NCBI GenBank assembly: GCA_902763615.1 | Contig: CACWSX010000017.1 | Location: forward strand, 1-64,000 | Direction: 5' to 3' | Length of the DNA: 64,000 nt | From: an uncultured Prevotellaceae bacterium | GTDB taxonomy: Bacteria > Bacteroidota > Bacteroidia > Bacteroidales > Bacteroidaceae | Shown here: in pieces, positions 34,225 to 45,000 of the stretch | Layout: each line of letters opens with the position of its first letter | Position numbering within the stretch: the stretch's first letter is position 1 | Notes under the pieces: generated by a model | Database searches by the model: none | What the model was told of the DNA's origin: nothing | Seen by the model: the letters and a program-made list of their open reading frames with translations, nothing else | Position numbers and translations under genes: made by a program

Positions 34225-36159
34225 CTATGTCCTAAGTAATTCAAGAACAAAGCGTGAACCCTTTGTGTAACTCGTATCCAACCACAGATTGCCCCCCATT
34301 CTTTGGGCGATGGAACGTGCAACGGTCAGACCAATTCCTGTGCCATCAGCAAATGTATCCAACTGTACAAATTCTTCGAATATATGCTCAGTCTGGTCTG
34401 CAGGAATGCCGATACCTGTATCTTCGACAGTAAAGCAGACCTTGGTGTCCGTATATGCCATACTTAAGGTGATGCTTCCTTCACGTGTAAACTTCACTGC
34501 ATTTTCCAACAGTTGTGAGAGAGCACGGATAGCATATAGCTTATTGGTACGCAGATGTATCATCTGGATTTGATCCACTTCGAAGACGACAGTCGAATCG
34601 ATACTATTGGGCTGCTGTGGCTGCACGCGGCCGAAGGTGCTGTGACCCGGACAGGTATGAAGTGCTATCTTGGAATGATCGATGGCTTGTGACACAATGT
34701 CTACCACATTCGTCTGATCGTGACGCTCAATAAGCGCCTCACTGCTGGCATCGCTCAAGATGAGCATACGGTCTACCAGATTGGTGATACGATCCGTATT
34801 CTCTATAACCCGTTCCTTCAAATCGCTCAGTTCTTCATCTTGCAGGTCTAAATCCGGTTTGGTCAATATCTGTGTAAAACCAGAGACGATATTCAGCGGT
34901 GTTCGTATCTCGTGTGTGATATTGCGAATAAATTCACTTTTCATCTTCGACGACACATTGGCCTGTTCATTGGCAATGCGCAACTTCTCATTCACCTTCT
35001 TCTGTCTGATAGCACTACGCCAACCATAGAATAGCAACAGCAAAAGTGCAAGTACGATAGACGATGCAGTCAGAAGGGTATATAAGAACTTTGTTCGCTG
35101 CTGTTCTGTCTTAAGTTCATCTATCTGGAATAACGCATTCAGTTCATCAAGATGCAGACGGGCATCACGACCAAAAACGGAGTCCTTCTCATGATACAAC
35201 CGCTGATAGATCTGTGCTGCCTCTTTCCCCTGTCCCAACATCATTAATGCCTGCGCGCGCACTTCCTCGATGTGATCATCTCTCTCTTTGGTTGTCTGTC
35301 TGACGCTATCGGTATAATGCAAGGCCATAACCGCATCACCTTTGGCCAGATAGTAGCGGGCTTGCATCTTATAGCAATGGTGCAGACTCAATGTCGTTTT
35401 AATCAGGTGAGCATGGTGTTCTGCTGTGTCGAGGGCATGCTTGGCATCCTCTAGCCTTTCGAGCCCGATAAAGGCTGCTGTCCGAGCCAGATAACAGGAA
35501 TTGTAACATTCACGCACCTCTGCCTTCTCAACCTTACCCACTTTATCATGAAGAAACTCGAGCCATTCGTTTGTCAGCTGCAATTCGCGGTCATAGACTT
35601 TGTCATAGTCGTAGGCCTTGGCCATACGATAATAAATGTTACTTATCGAACTGAAATCATCTTCCTCGTCCTTCATCAGTTCAGCATAGTGCTGTAGAGC
35701 TTCAATAGCAGGCTCCGTCTGTTTCATATTCAGATAGATGACGCCTATCTGTTTGTAAGCCATCGCACGACCGAAATCGTTATTGCGACTTTTGGCATCG
35801 TCAAGCATCCGCTGTGTCTCTTGCAAAGACTGTTGCAACTTTCCCAGTGCACTCAGGGCATTGGCCTTGAGTTGCCATGTGCGATAATAGTTGTCCCATT
35901 GGTTATTTTTACGGAACCACTCCATCTGGTACTCGGCCTCTTCAGCCTGTTGCTTCGTCATGGAGTAATTCTTCAGGATGAGCATTTTCTGCCAACGGGC
36001 GTTACCCTCCCGTTCGACATCACCCTGCAATTCTTGTTGGGAAATCTGCACATCAATCCTTGCAAGGGCCGCCTTAGCGGCATCCTCACTCACCTTCGGA
36101 CCAGCATAAAGCATAGAGCATCCTATCAGAAGGCCAAAGATTGACAGTAATCGTTTCAT
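34225..36159 (-). CDS. Membrane histidine kinase with periplasmic TPR sensor
   Basis: From the ATG at 36159 the product has 644 residues with a signal peptide (LLSIFGLLIGCSMLYA). This start fits the promoter at 36200; an earlier in-frame ATG at 36246 lies before it. Residues about 25-355 are helical TPR-like repeats (AYKQIGVIYLNMKQTEPAIEAL). One membrane helix (about 358-378) leads to a HisKA domain with H-box FIRNITHEIRTPLN, then an ATPase domain with N-box LLENAVKF, G1 DTGIGIP and G2 GTGIGLTVA. No receiver or HTH domain follows, so it needs a separate response regulator, not seen in this window. It lies between two GH92 genes and 15 bp before the fusion gene. Confidence 0.88.
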   Translation of the reverse strand: MKRLLSIFGLLIGCSMLYAGPKVSEDAAKAALARIDVQISQQELQGDVEREGNARWQKMLILKNYSMTKQQAEEAEYQMEWFRKNNQWDNYYRTWQLKANALSALGKLQQSLQETQRMLDDAKSRNNDFGRAMAYKQIGVIYLNMKQTEPAIEALQHYAELMKDEEDDFSSISNIYYRMAKAYDYDKVYDRELQLTNEWLEFLHDKVGKVEKAEVRECYNSCYLARTAAFIGLERLEDAKHALDTAEHHAHLIKTTLSLHHCYKMQARYYLAKGDAVMALHYTDSVRQTTKERDDHIEEVRAQALMMLGQGKEAAQIYQRLYHEKDSVFGRDARLHLDELNALFQIDELKTEQQRTKFLYTLLTASSIVLALLLLLFYGWRSAIRQKKVNEKLRIANEQANVSSKMKSEFIRNITHEIRTPLNIVSGFTQILTKPDLDLQDEELSDLKERVIENTDRITNLVDRMLILSDASSEALIERHDQTNVVDIVSQAIDHSKIALHTCPGHSTFGRVQPQQPNSIDSTVVFEVDQIQMIHLRTNKLYAIRALSQLLENAVKFTREGSITLSMAYTDTKVCFTVEDTGIGIPADQTEHIFEEFVQLDTFADGTGIGLTVARSIAQRMGGNLWLDTSYTKGSRFVLELLRT

Positions 36160-36192
36160 CTCTCGAATATCAGGTCTTTTCTCACGCGAATG

Positions 36193-36224
36193 CAAATATA
36201 CCACTTTTTGCTCAAACTTCCAAA
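36193..36224 (-). promoter_or_regulatory. Promoter of the TPR histidine kinase gene
   Basis: On the minus strand TTTG, 20 bp, TATATTTG (last box 36200-36193): a full match to the Bacteroidetes consensus. It lets the kinase and fusion genes be expressed apart from the upstream GH92 gene. Confidence 0.75.
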
Positions 36225-36242
36225 TTTTAAAGGTGAAAACTT

Positions 36243-38864
36243 TCAAAACCGGAGGCTTTCGTCCACCACCCAGTCAATCCCCAAGGGATTATTCCTCATC
36301 TCCAGCACAAAAGGCAAATCGTCATCTTGTTTAATCCACATCTCTGTTCTGTCAATATTTGCCTGAACGTGGACGGTAACATCCGACTCATCGACTTTCC
36401 GCCAAGTGATACCATCATAGACGAAGTATCCCTTTTTATTCAGATCGCTGAAAGCCTGGCGGGAAATAAAGGCGAAAGTGCCCTTTGCCGCGTAGACAGC
36501 ACCATCGGCTGGGATATCCCAACAGAAGTTCCTGCCATTCTCAACGACGGAACGGGGAATCTTATACGTAGCCTCCTTACAAGTTAGTAATAAGGTATCG
36601 CCTTGCCAGCCATAGGTTAAAGGCCACGTGCGATGCTGGCGATTCAACGTGAAGGCTATTGATGCCTTTTTGTTCCCTGCCTGGGAAACAATTGTTCCCT
36701 GCCTGGGAATATTTTGTTTCCTGCCTGGGGAACAAAAATCCGCTTCCTTAGGGCGCTTCGTTGAGACATAAAAAACCAGTTCTCCGCCTGCCATCAAATC
36801 GGCATGTTCCAGACGGGCATCGACTAAAACCTCACCATTGAGCGTTACCTTTTCAAAGTGCGTGCCTTTCCCTTTCAGAATACCATGAAGGGTCTGGCCG
36901 TTCGAGAGCTGAAGGGTCCACTCAGGAACCAAAGGCGCATGCAGCAGATAATAGCTCTGGCCTGCATTGGGATAGAGACCTAACATGTGGAATGCCAGCC
37001 ACGAAGACATTGCCCCACTATCGTCATTGCCAGGCAGGCCATCAGGCAGGTCTGTATAATTATCGCTGATAATCTGGCGTACACGATCGGAAGTCAAATC
37101 TGGACGACCAATCCAATGATACAGACAAGGTGTGAGGAACGAAGGTTCATTGCCCACATTATAGCGTTTGCGCTCAAAAAACAGGTCGAGTCGCTGACGG
37201 AAGGTCTCTGCACCTCCGCAAGCCTCAATCAATCCAGGTACATCGTGGGGGATACTCAGCGAATACTCAGCCGAAAGAGCCTCATAGAAGAATGTGCTCC
37301 ACCAAGGCAGATACCAAGGTGCCACCTTTGTAACCGGTGTATAGGGAATCTGAGGATGGAACATCTTCGACTTGCCCCAAGGCACAGAGTCGAGCCAACG
37401 GCCCTCGGCATCGCGAGGCATGATATAGCCCTTTACATCGTCCCACTCATAGTCGGAGCGCCAGAGGTTCTTCCAGTTGGCTGACTGTTGGAGATAGCGA
37501 TCGTAGATGTCCATCCGCCCCAAGCCCTTTGCCACCTCGGCGATGCAATAGTCATCGTAGGCATATTCGATGGTTCTCGTGCCAGCACGATCGATGCCGT
37601 AGGGGATATAGCCCAGTTCTGTATATTCTTTCAGACCCCCTCTTCCTTGTTTCTCGTGATCTGCACCTGGATCCACCTCAGCATCCTTCAGCATCGCCTC
37701 AAGCGCATAGTCATAATCGATGCCTTCCAATCCTTTCACAAAGGCATCAGCAATCATCACTTCCGCATTGGAACCACCTTGCGTCCTACCATTACAATCG
37801 CCACTCCGGGCATCAGGCATATAGCCCTCCCGTTTGTAGATATTCAGCAGAGAATTAATGATGTCCACCTCTCGTTTGGGATCAATCAGCGTGATGAGGG
37901 GCGACGAAGAGCGATAGGTATCCCAGATGGCATAGTAGTCATCGTAATAAGGCGTCTCCAGCCATTTGGGGTTCTCGCCGTTCTTATCCACCGGCATCAG
38001 CATTGTATGGTAAAGGGCTGTATAGAACATCCGCTTGTCCCTATCGCTGCCTTTGATCTGCACACGACTCAGCAACTGTTCCCAACGCTCGCGAACCTGA
38101 ATTAATTGGGTATCAAAATCACACGCTGGGATGTTTCGTTTTGCTTGTTGCGAGCTGACATACGAGATTCCTACCTTTATATTTAATAAGGTGTCGCTGA
38201 ATTCGATGATATCCTTGCTTTTTTGCTTAAAAGCCTTATCCACCATCAGACAGAAATACACAGTATAGGCATCGCCGTTGTTCCAACCACCACGAACGCG
38301 CGAATAGCCTCTCACCTCGTGGTCATTCACCACTTCGACCTCAGCGCCTACGAATTGTTGCTGTTCACGCTGGTCTGGTATTGGATTCTTGCCTAAATAG
38401 TGAGTGGCGTCAATCAAGAGCGAGCCCTTTTGAGGATAATGAATCCGATAGAAAGCACAGCGCTCTGAGGTGGTAATCTCCGTTTTTATCCCATTCTCAA
38501 AAGTCGTGGCATAATAGCCCAGCGCGAAGTCCTCGCTGGCGCGTTGCTGTGAATAATCATTCCTCTCTCCACTAAAAAAGGGCTGAATCAGTATATTGCC
38601 ATATTTCTGACCTCCACCAGTTCCACTGACATGCGTCTGCGAAAAGCCTGTCACCACTTCCGGCATCGGAGCCCAACCAGCATTCGGCTTCACCGTACAA
38701 TCGGGACCGGGCTTGCACATACCGAATGGCATCGACGGACCTGGAAACGTACGCCCTACCCCCTCGCAGCCAATACGAGGGTCAACATACTGCCAAACCT
38801 GGGCGGATAACGCTATAGAAAGGAAGGACAGACAAGCGGTTAGTAAAATTGGTTTCAGTTTCAT
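36243..38864 (-). CDS. GH92 family alpha-mannosidase with C-terminal extension
   Basis: The 873-residue protein has a signal peptide ending LSAQ. GH92 features run in order: VDPRIGCEGVGRTFPGPSMP, a Gly-rich HVSGTGG block, IWDTYRSSSPLITL, SGDCNGRTQGGSNAEVMIAD and the catalytic GLPGNDDSGAMSSWLAF. The usual family length ends near residue 700. After it there is a stretch encoded by palindromic DNA repeats (about 706-724) and a further ~130-residue region (ATYKIPRSVVENGRNFCWDI; AFISRQAFSDLNKKGYFVYDG) that I do not recognise. The enzyme should be periplasmic and remove alpha-linked mannose. It is the first gene of the GH92-kinase-fusion cluster, with a consensus promoter only 4 nt before the ATG. 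Confidence 0.9.
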   Translation of the reverse strand: MKLKPILLTACLSFLSIALSAQVWQYVDPRIGCEGVGRTFPGPSMPFGMCKPGPDCTVKPNAGWAPMPEVVTGFSQTHVSGTGGGQKYGNILIQPFFSGERNDYSQQRASEDFALGYYATTFENGIKTEITTSERCAFYRIHYPQKGSLLIDATHYLGKNPIPDQREQQQFVGAEVEVVNDHEVRGYSRVRGGWNNGDAYTVYFCLMVDKAFKQKSKDIIEFSDTLLNIKVGISYVSSQQAKRNIPACDFDTQLIQVRERWEQLLSRVQIKGSDRDKRMFYTALYHTMLMPVDKNGENPKWLETPYYDDYYAIWDTYRSSSPLITLIDPKREVDIINSLLNIYKREGYMPDARSGDCNGRTQGGSNAEVMIADAFVKGLEGIDYDYALEAMLKDAEVDPGADHEKQGRGGLKEYTELGYIPYGIDRAGTRTIEYAYDDYCIAEVAKGLGRMDIYDRYLQQSANWKNLWRSDYEWDDVKGYIMPRDAEGRWLDSVPWGKSKMFHPQIPYTPVTKVAPWYLPWWSTFFYEALSAEYSLSIPHDVPGLIEACGGAETFRQRLDLFFERKRYNVGNEPSFLTPCLYHWIGRPDLTSDRVRQIISDNYTDLPDGLPGNDDSGAMSSWLAFHMLGLYPNAGQSYYLLHAPLVPEWTLQLSNGQTLHGILKGKGTHFEKVTLNGEVLVDARLEHADLMAGGELVFYVSTKRPKEADFCSPGRKQNIPRQGTIVSQAGNKKASIAFTLNRQHRTWPLTYGWQGDTLLLTCKEATYKIPRSVVENGRNFCWDIPADGAVYAAKGTFAFISRQAFSDLNKKGYFVYDGITWRKVDESDVTVHVQANIDRTEMWIKQDDDLPFVLEMRNNPLGIDWVVDESLRF
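36676..36737. repeat. Triple palindromic repeat inside the GH92 gene
   Basis: Three tandem units of the form TTCCCTGCCTGGGAA with AACAATTG or ATTTTG between. They encode residues SPGRKQNIPRQGTIVSQAG. A related sequence (TTCCTAGCTTGGGAATCAATT) occurs at 59988-60008 outside genes. Confidence 0.65.
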
Positions 38865-38868
38865 GTTG

Positions 38869-38900
38869 CAAAGATAACAACTTATTCTTAAAACCCCAAA
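38869..38900 (-). promoter_or_regulatory. Promoter of the GH92 operon, practically leaderless
   Basis: Minus strand: TTTG (38900-38897), 20 bp, TATCTTTG (38876-38869). Only 4 nt lie between the last G and the ATG at 38864, so transcription should start at or next to the start codon. Confidence 0.8.
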
Positions 38901-38921
38901 TGTTTTTTAGGAAAACTGAAG

Positions 38922-38965
38922 ATAAAACCGCCATCCTTTTCATCATTCGAAACGGGTGGCGGTTT
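38922..38965 (-). terminator. Terminator after the 2280-residue protein gene
   Basis: AAACCGCCATCC (38925-38936) pairs with GGGTGGCGGTTT (38954-38965); on the minus strand the stem is followed by TATCTTC after TTTT. It stops transcription before the GH92 promoter. Confidence 0.75.
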
Positions 38966-39018
38966 ACTCAAACAATGCACTTCAAAATATCATGAACGAC
39001 ACTGATGGCCTAATCCCA

Positions 39019-42000
39019 TCACTTCTTAACGATTTTTCTTACTATCGTTCCATTATTCATTTGGACTGCTATGATGTAAAGGCCTGTTGGCTGCATGGTG
39101 AAGTCGATGGTGATTTGTTCGTTCACATTGGTTGCATTGAACAGACGTACACCGTTGGCGTTCATCACAGAAACACTTCTTGCTTTCTGACCTCCAAGGT
39201 CTACATTCACATTGCTGCGGGTCACCAATGGCCAGATATTGACCGACGAACTCAGCTCATCTATACCTGTATAGCCGTGGAGATGGTAATTGAATGTGAC
39301 GATATCGCTTTCGCCCAGATCCTTTGCTGCTGCCATCGCCGTGATCACGGTCACGTTGTCGGTGATGGTGATAGGACCGCTGTAAATCTGTCTCGAAAGA
39401 GTATCGTTACACGGGCAACTGCCGTCCAGAGTATAGTAGATCACCGCGCCCGGCGTTTCGCACGTGAGCGTGATCTGCTGTCCCTTTGTCACCTCCGAGC
39501 CACTGGCTATTGAGGACTTTGGTTCAGCCACATAGTTCTGATTCGGATCAAGCACTTCGACATAGGTCATGGCGCTTGCACTATATTCTTGCGTCCCTGC
39601 GGTAGCAAGCGGCGAGCCGGTTACCTTGATGCTGAACAGCAGGGCAGTAGAGCCAGGAACAAGTCCTTTTATCGTCACTTCTGCCTGTCCGTTCTCGTCC
39701 AGAACATATTCCGCCTTATCCGTTGTGGCTATCATGGCCATTCCCGAAACCACCTGCAGCGTCTTGCCTTTCGCCGCCTCGGCCGGTGTTACCGTGATGA
39801 TAACCGACTTATCCGTTCCGTATGTGACTCTTACGACGGAGTCGGTCACAATCTCGCTGATCTCGTGCTCAATGGTGAACGTCTGCGTGAAGTCGTTAGG
39901 CATCATGACGTCGGCATAGCTCTTCACCTTATGACTGACAGTCAGCTGTACTTGTTCGCCGACAGCTATTTTCTCGTCTGCCACAAATCTTACCTTCGAT
40001 ACAAATTTATTGCCCTTGAGGTCTTCTTCCTCATTCAGCATAATCACCTTTCCACCCACCTTCTTTCCTGCATGCGTCAGGAAGATATTATCCTTGTTGA
40101 GTGTCGAAGGCTTCATGTACTTGCTGAATTCCACTTCTATGCCTGTGGGATAGCAATGAGCCATCGTCACCTCCGGCTGGGCCGTCTGGATCATGGCCTG
40201 GTTGACGTCGAGCTGTGGAGGAGGAACGGGCAGCCACTCTGAGTAAGCCGTCTGATAGCCGTCCTTCTCGTACTTCACCTGCCACAAACCTTCAGGCACA
40301 AACCACTCATAGTGTCCGTCCTTGTCGGTGTAGAGCGGATTCTGCTGGTCGTAGTTCTCGGCATCCCAAAGCACGGTTTCATCGTGCTTGTCGCCATAGA
40401 CATCCTCCACCTCCTGACGGTAGAAGATGGTGGTCATCACACCCTCGAGGCGGTTGGAGGCTACACCCTCATAGACATAGCCAGACGGGTCGATCAGCAC
40501 CTTGGCATCCGGACTGTTCGACTTGTTTTTCTTAATCGTGTCTTTTTTCTTCTTGTCTTTTTTCTTCTTATCCTTGTTGCATTCGAGTAACGACAATTCC
40601 AGTTTACAGGAATTGAAGTCGTACTCGAATTTCTTGCTCATCTGAGGATTGACAATCAGGGAATTGAAGAGAGCACAGAAGTCGAAGAAGACCATCACTC
40701 CTTTAGTGACGGGTTCAGGCGTTTCGAAGATTGGCAGAGAGGCTGCCGAACTGACGCAGGCTCCTATATCAACAGCAATGGTTCCAGCATGATATGTTCC
40801 GAATACAGCTGCCATATTCTTTACCCTATCTTCCAAAACTGATGCCGCTGCCTGATCATCTTCACAGGGTCTGGGAATATCATTCCACAGTTTCACCACC
40901 TCACCCATCTGGTTGAAGGCATTGATCTCGTCGTTAACCATGGCCAGAAGCGACATACCGGTCTTGAACAGCCCAGCAGCCAACTGCCCCCAGAACGGGG
41001 CCTTCTCAAGTGCCACATCCACCCTCGCTGTGCCTTTGATGAATGGCCTCAACATAAACTTGAAAAAGTTATCGACGTTCTTCATGACTTGCGCCTTTAA
41101 AGTGAGGAACGTTCCTTTTTCAAAGTTAGCAATTTGGCTTAATACATCCATCTTGTTGAAATCAGCAAGAGCTCTCAGATTGGCAATTTTCATCTTTGTT
41201 ACCGCAACTCCCACCGTTTCAAAAACCGAACATAGTTTGTCGTATGCATCACTAAGGTCATTGACAATGGCCAACTGGTAATACCAGAATACTGGGTCGT
41301 CCAGTCCACCTGCGTCTCTTCTCTTGGCCATCATCGCCCTCAACTGCCGTGCGACATCTGGATTGACAGCGTTCAGGTCAACATGGATGTATTGGTCGGT
41401 GACAAAATCGACGAAAGCATACTCATCTTTGGTCGTCAGCAGATAGACATACGTGCTGTCGGAAGCCAGAATCTTCTCGTAGCCCCGTTCCAGCAACGAT
41501 ACCTCCGTCAGGCCTGTCGTGTGGTTGACGGTAATACCATTGCCTGAATAGCCATAAATACTCAGGTCCTTTAGTTCCTGATAGGAATTCATCATGGTCT
41601 CAAGATCCTGCTGCCAACTATCTCCTAAGAGAGAGTCAACTGATGCCAGCAGTTGTTCGTTGGTCTTCTGAGTGTCTTCAAGGGCAGAGAAGTCCACACC
41701 AAGACAATCTTCCAGGCGCTTTCTGATGGCATCCAGTTCCTCCTGTGTAGCATTACCGCGCTCCAGCAGAACCTTATAGTCATCGTTGATGGCCAACACC
41801 TCTTCCATACCCTTGCGGACAGACTCCTGGTACTCAGCGTAGAATTTGGCCGCCTGATTCAGCATCTCACGGTCAATGGCAATGGAAGCTTTAGGAGAGA
41901 CGTCATCGAAATCTAGGCATACATTGACTGGTGGGTCGACATTATAACTAATAGGCTCGTATGTATGTGAGGCCACCCAGGTTCCGGTTGTAGGATCGAA

Positions 42001-45000
42001 TACGGGATAAAGCGCAATGGTGTCACCTCGCATTGTAATGGTACTGAGCACCATATTGCTGATTCTGTTTTCATCTACAGTATTCAGCTTCACTGAGAAC
42101 GTGAAATCCGGCTTGGGATAGTAAACGGTATAAGAAGGACTCTGTGAAGGATCATCGTTGAATCCGAACACCACTTCGAATGTCTTGCCCCACTCCGGAT
42201 TGTAATGTCTCATGGTGACATTTTCTACGACAATGGCCTGCTGATCATACACGATGGTCTTGACATCCGAAGAGGCTGATTCGCCCGAAGATGTCTCAAT
42301 GATAGCCTGCACCTGATGTGATGACAGGTTGGCCGGATTGTTGAGTTGGCATGTCGTGCTCCAGTTGCCATTTGCATTGGCTATGGTCTGAGCGTTGAGT
42401 TGCCCGTCTACATAGATCTTCACGACGGCTGCCACAGAAGCGATGCCACTGGCATAGAATGTGCTGTCGACGATTGTTGAAGGAATCGTAAACGACAGGT
42501 TCTCATTGGCTTTAATATTGAAGACGGCTGTGCCCACCGGCTCGGTCATCACCTTGCCACTATAACTGAACTGGGCATTGCCGCCAAGCTGGTAGTTGCC
42601 TTCCGTCTTCGGAAGGAGACAGAACTTCACCAGATCATAGCCTGCATCGAGGGGTACCGACAACCTGCGTCCTTCGTAGGTATAAGGTATAGTCTTTGTA
42701 CCCACGATGACAGAGTTTTCCACAAAGTCACAGCCATCGGGGATGTCGACCACGAGTTTGGGACTGGTCACGCCATCGGCATACTGGTCCTTGAATTCCA
42801 CCCTCGACCTGACCGTCACATAGCAATCGACGGCCGACGTGGTTTCACTGACGGCAAAATAGGTAGCATCGGTGTTCGTGTAACTGTCACCTCCCAACTC
42901 GGAAGCAGGAATCACCTCGTTCTCAACGGTTGTGATGGTACCGCTGACCACATTCACGTCGTTCTTCACATAGTCCTCGCCCTCCGTCAGTCCTAATTCA
43001 CCGTATTGGCTGAGGCTTTGTATCTTGTTGTAACGGTCATCTTCTTTCATCGTGATGAGCGTGTAGGCGCCATCCGCCAGTTCCCGGAAACTCAGCAGGG
43101 CTTCCTCATACCTCTTCATCTGAACGAATTGCTGTTTGCTGTCGTACAAGATACCGACTACAGAAGGATTGGTAGTGGAGGCAAACGAGGCATCAATGCC
43201 GCCAAGCCGTTTCAATGGGAATACTATATCCTGTTGGCCATCGCTGTCCACCGTCAGGCCAACGGTCATAGGCGCAAACGACTTGGTGCGGCTTGTGGCG
43301 ATGATTTCAAGTTTGTCGCCTGAGTTAATCTCATCATAGAACAGCAGTTGCGGGTAGCTGTTGACAAACTCCGTCACCTCCTTTTTCTTGGTAGAATTAT
43401 AGACCTTGAAGTCTACATTGGCCAAGTCGCTGAACACGGCGTTTCCGGCTGATGTGCCGCCATCGTCCGCGTTATCAGCGTAGGTAAAAGAATAACTGAG
43501 GGTGAGCGACGGGGGGCCGGCAGCTTCCAGCTTGAAGAAATCTGTTTGTGAGTAATTAGTGAAATCATCCCTGCTAATGCTTTTCACAATATAGCCATTG
43601 GCTCCCACCGTAATAGTCGACGGCACATTGAGTACCAATGTGCTGTATTCTCCCCACGAATCAGTCGTTGTTTCAGTGATCGACGTGTATTTCCCGTTGA
43701 CAGTTTGTAGTATCTTCACCAAAGCATTCTCCAAACGGAGTCCATCTTTGCTTACTACAGTTCCTTTGGCCCAACCTTTTTCGATGGGCTGTAAGCTGCA
43801 TCGAGCCACATTGTCGTAGGCATTCACCGTATATTTTCCCACACTGGGAATGTCATAGTATTTGGCCAACTCATCAGACAACTTTACGCTATATTTCAAG
43901 ACAGTGCCTTGCATGATATTACTAATCATGCTGCCTTTACAGAGGTATCTGCCCGATGCGTCCATCCAAGTGACCTCAACGTCGGAAGTCACGTCTTTTC
44001 CGCTGTCAAGTGCCATCACGGTCAGCGTGACATCCTGAAGCATTTTAACATTGGCAAAAGTAAGGGTTTTGTCACCATTGTCAATGAAGATGTTTGCTAT
44101 CGAAGAGATAATATTACCACCTGAAGACTTCAGATAGGCCGTATAACGGGTGTTGGAAACCAATGTACGGAACGTGTAGCTCTGATTGTCGGTGACGATT
44201 AACTTCGATGTCTCGCCTGTGGTTGCATTCACAAGTTCTATTGACATGTTCTTATACCGTCCGTCTGTATAGTTGTTAGGCAGCATAAGCGTCAGGTTGC
44301 TCACTTCCTCAGTGATGGCTTCTATCTTCAGGTTCTTCCACTCCTCTGCGGCCTTATATAATGCTAATGATGTCTCCGGCACCTTCACGGTCACGCCTGA
44401 ATTCAATGTATTGTATGCGAGTTTTGGAGGTGTAGTTGCTAGGATTGTCAGTTGTTTCAGACTTGTACATCTTTCAAAAGCAGACGAGGCAATGTTGTCG
44501 ATGCAGGAAGGCAGGAGGATATGTTCCACCTTCATCGCGACCGTACTGCCGCCGGCGAACGCACTCCAGGGAATCGTATGATATCCATAGGTTCGCGTCA
44601 GGTCAAGGGTGGTGGCGTTTGTGCCGTGAGCAACACTCAAATCCTTCTCACGCATGTCGCCTATTACGACAATACTGGTGAAAGAGTTATTGTCAGAAGG
44701 TTTTGCATTCGACAATCCGCCTGGTGTGAAATCATTCAGTACCAGTATTCCGCCAACGACCTGATTCGCTCCTGGATTATCAGGAGATGCAAGTGTCGGC
44801 TCAAAGTATGCCACAAGGTTGACGTCGTTGCCAGGCATCAGATACTCATAATAACCATCATAGACATGTCCGTCATAATGTTGGGGATCGTAGGTGAACG
44901 GTACTTTTTTTACAACTTCATTCTCTTTCCATTCTTTCAGCTTCCAATATTGATTTCCCGATTGTGCATAGACATGTATGGTGTCACCTTCTGACAATTC

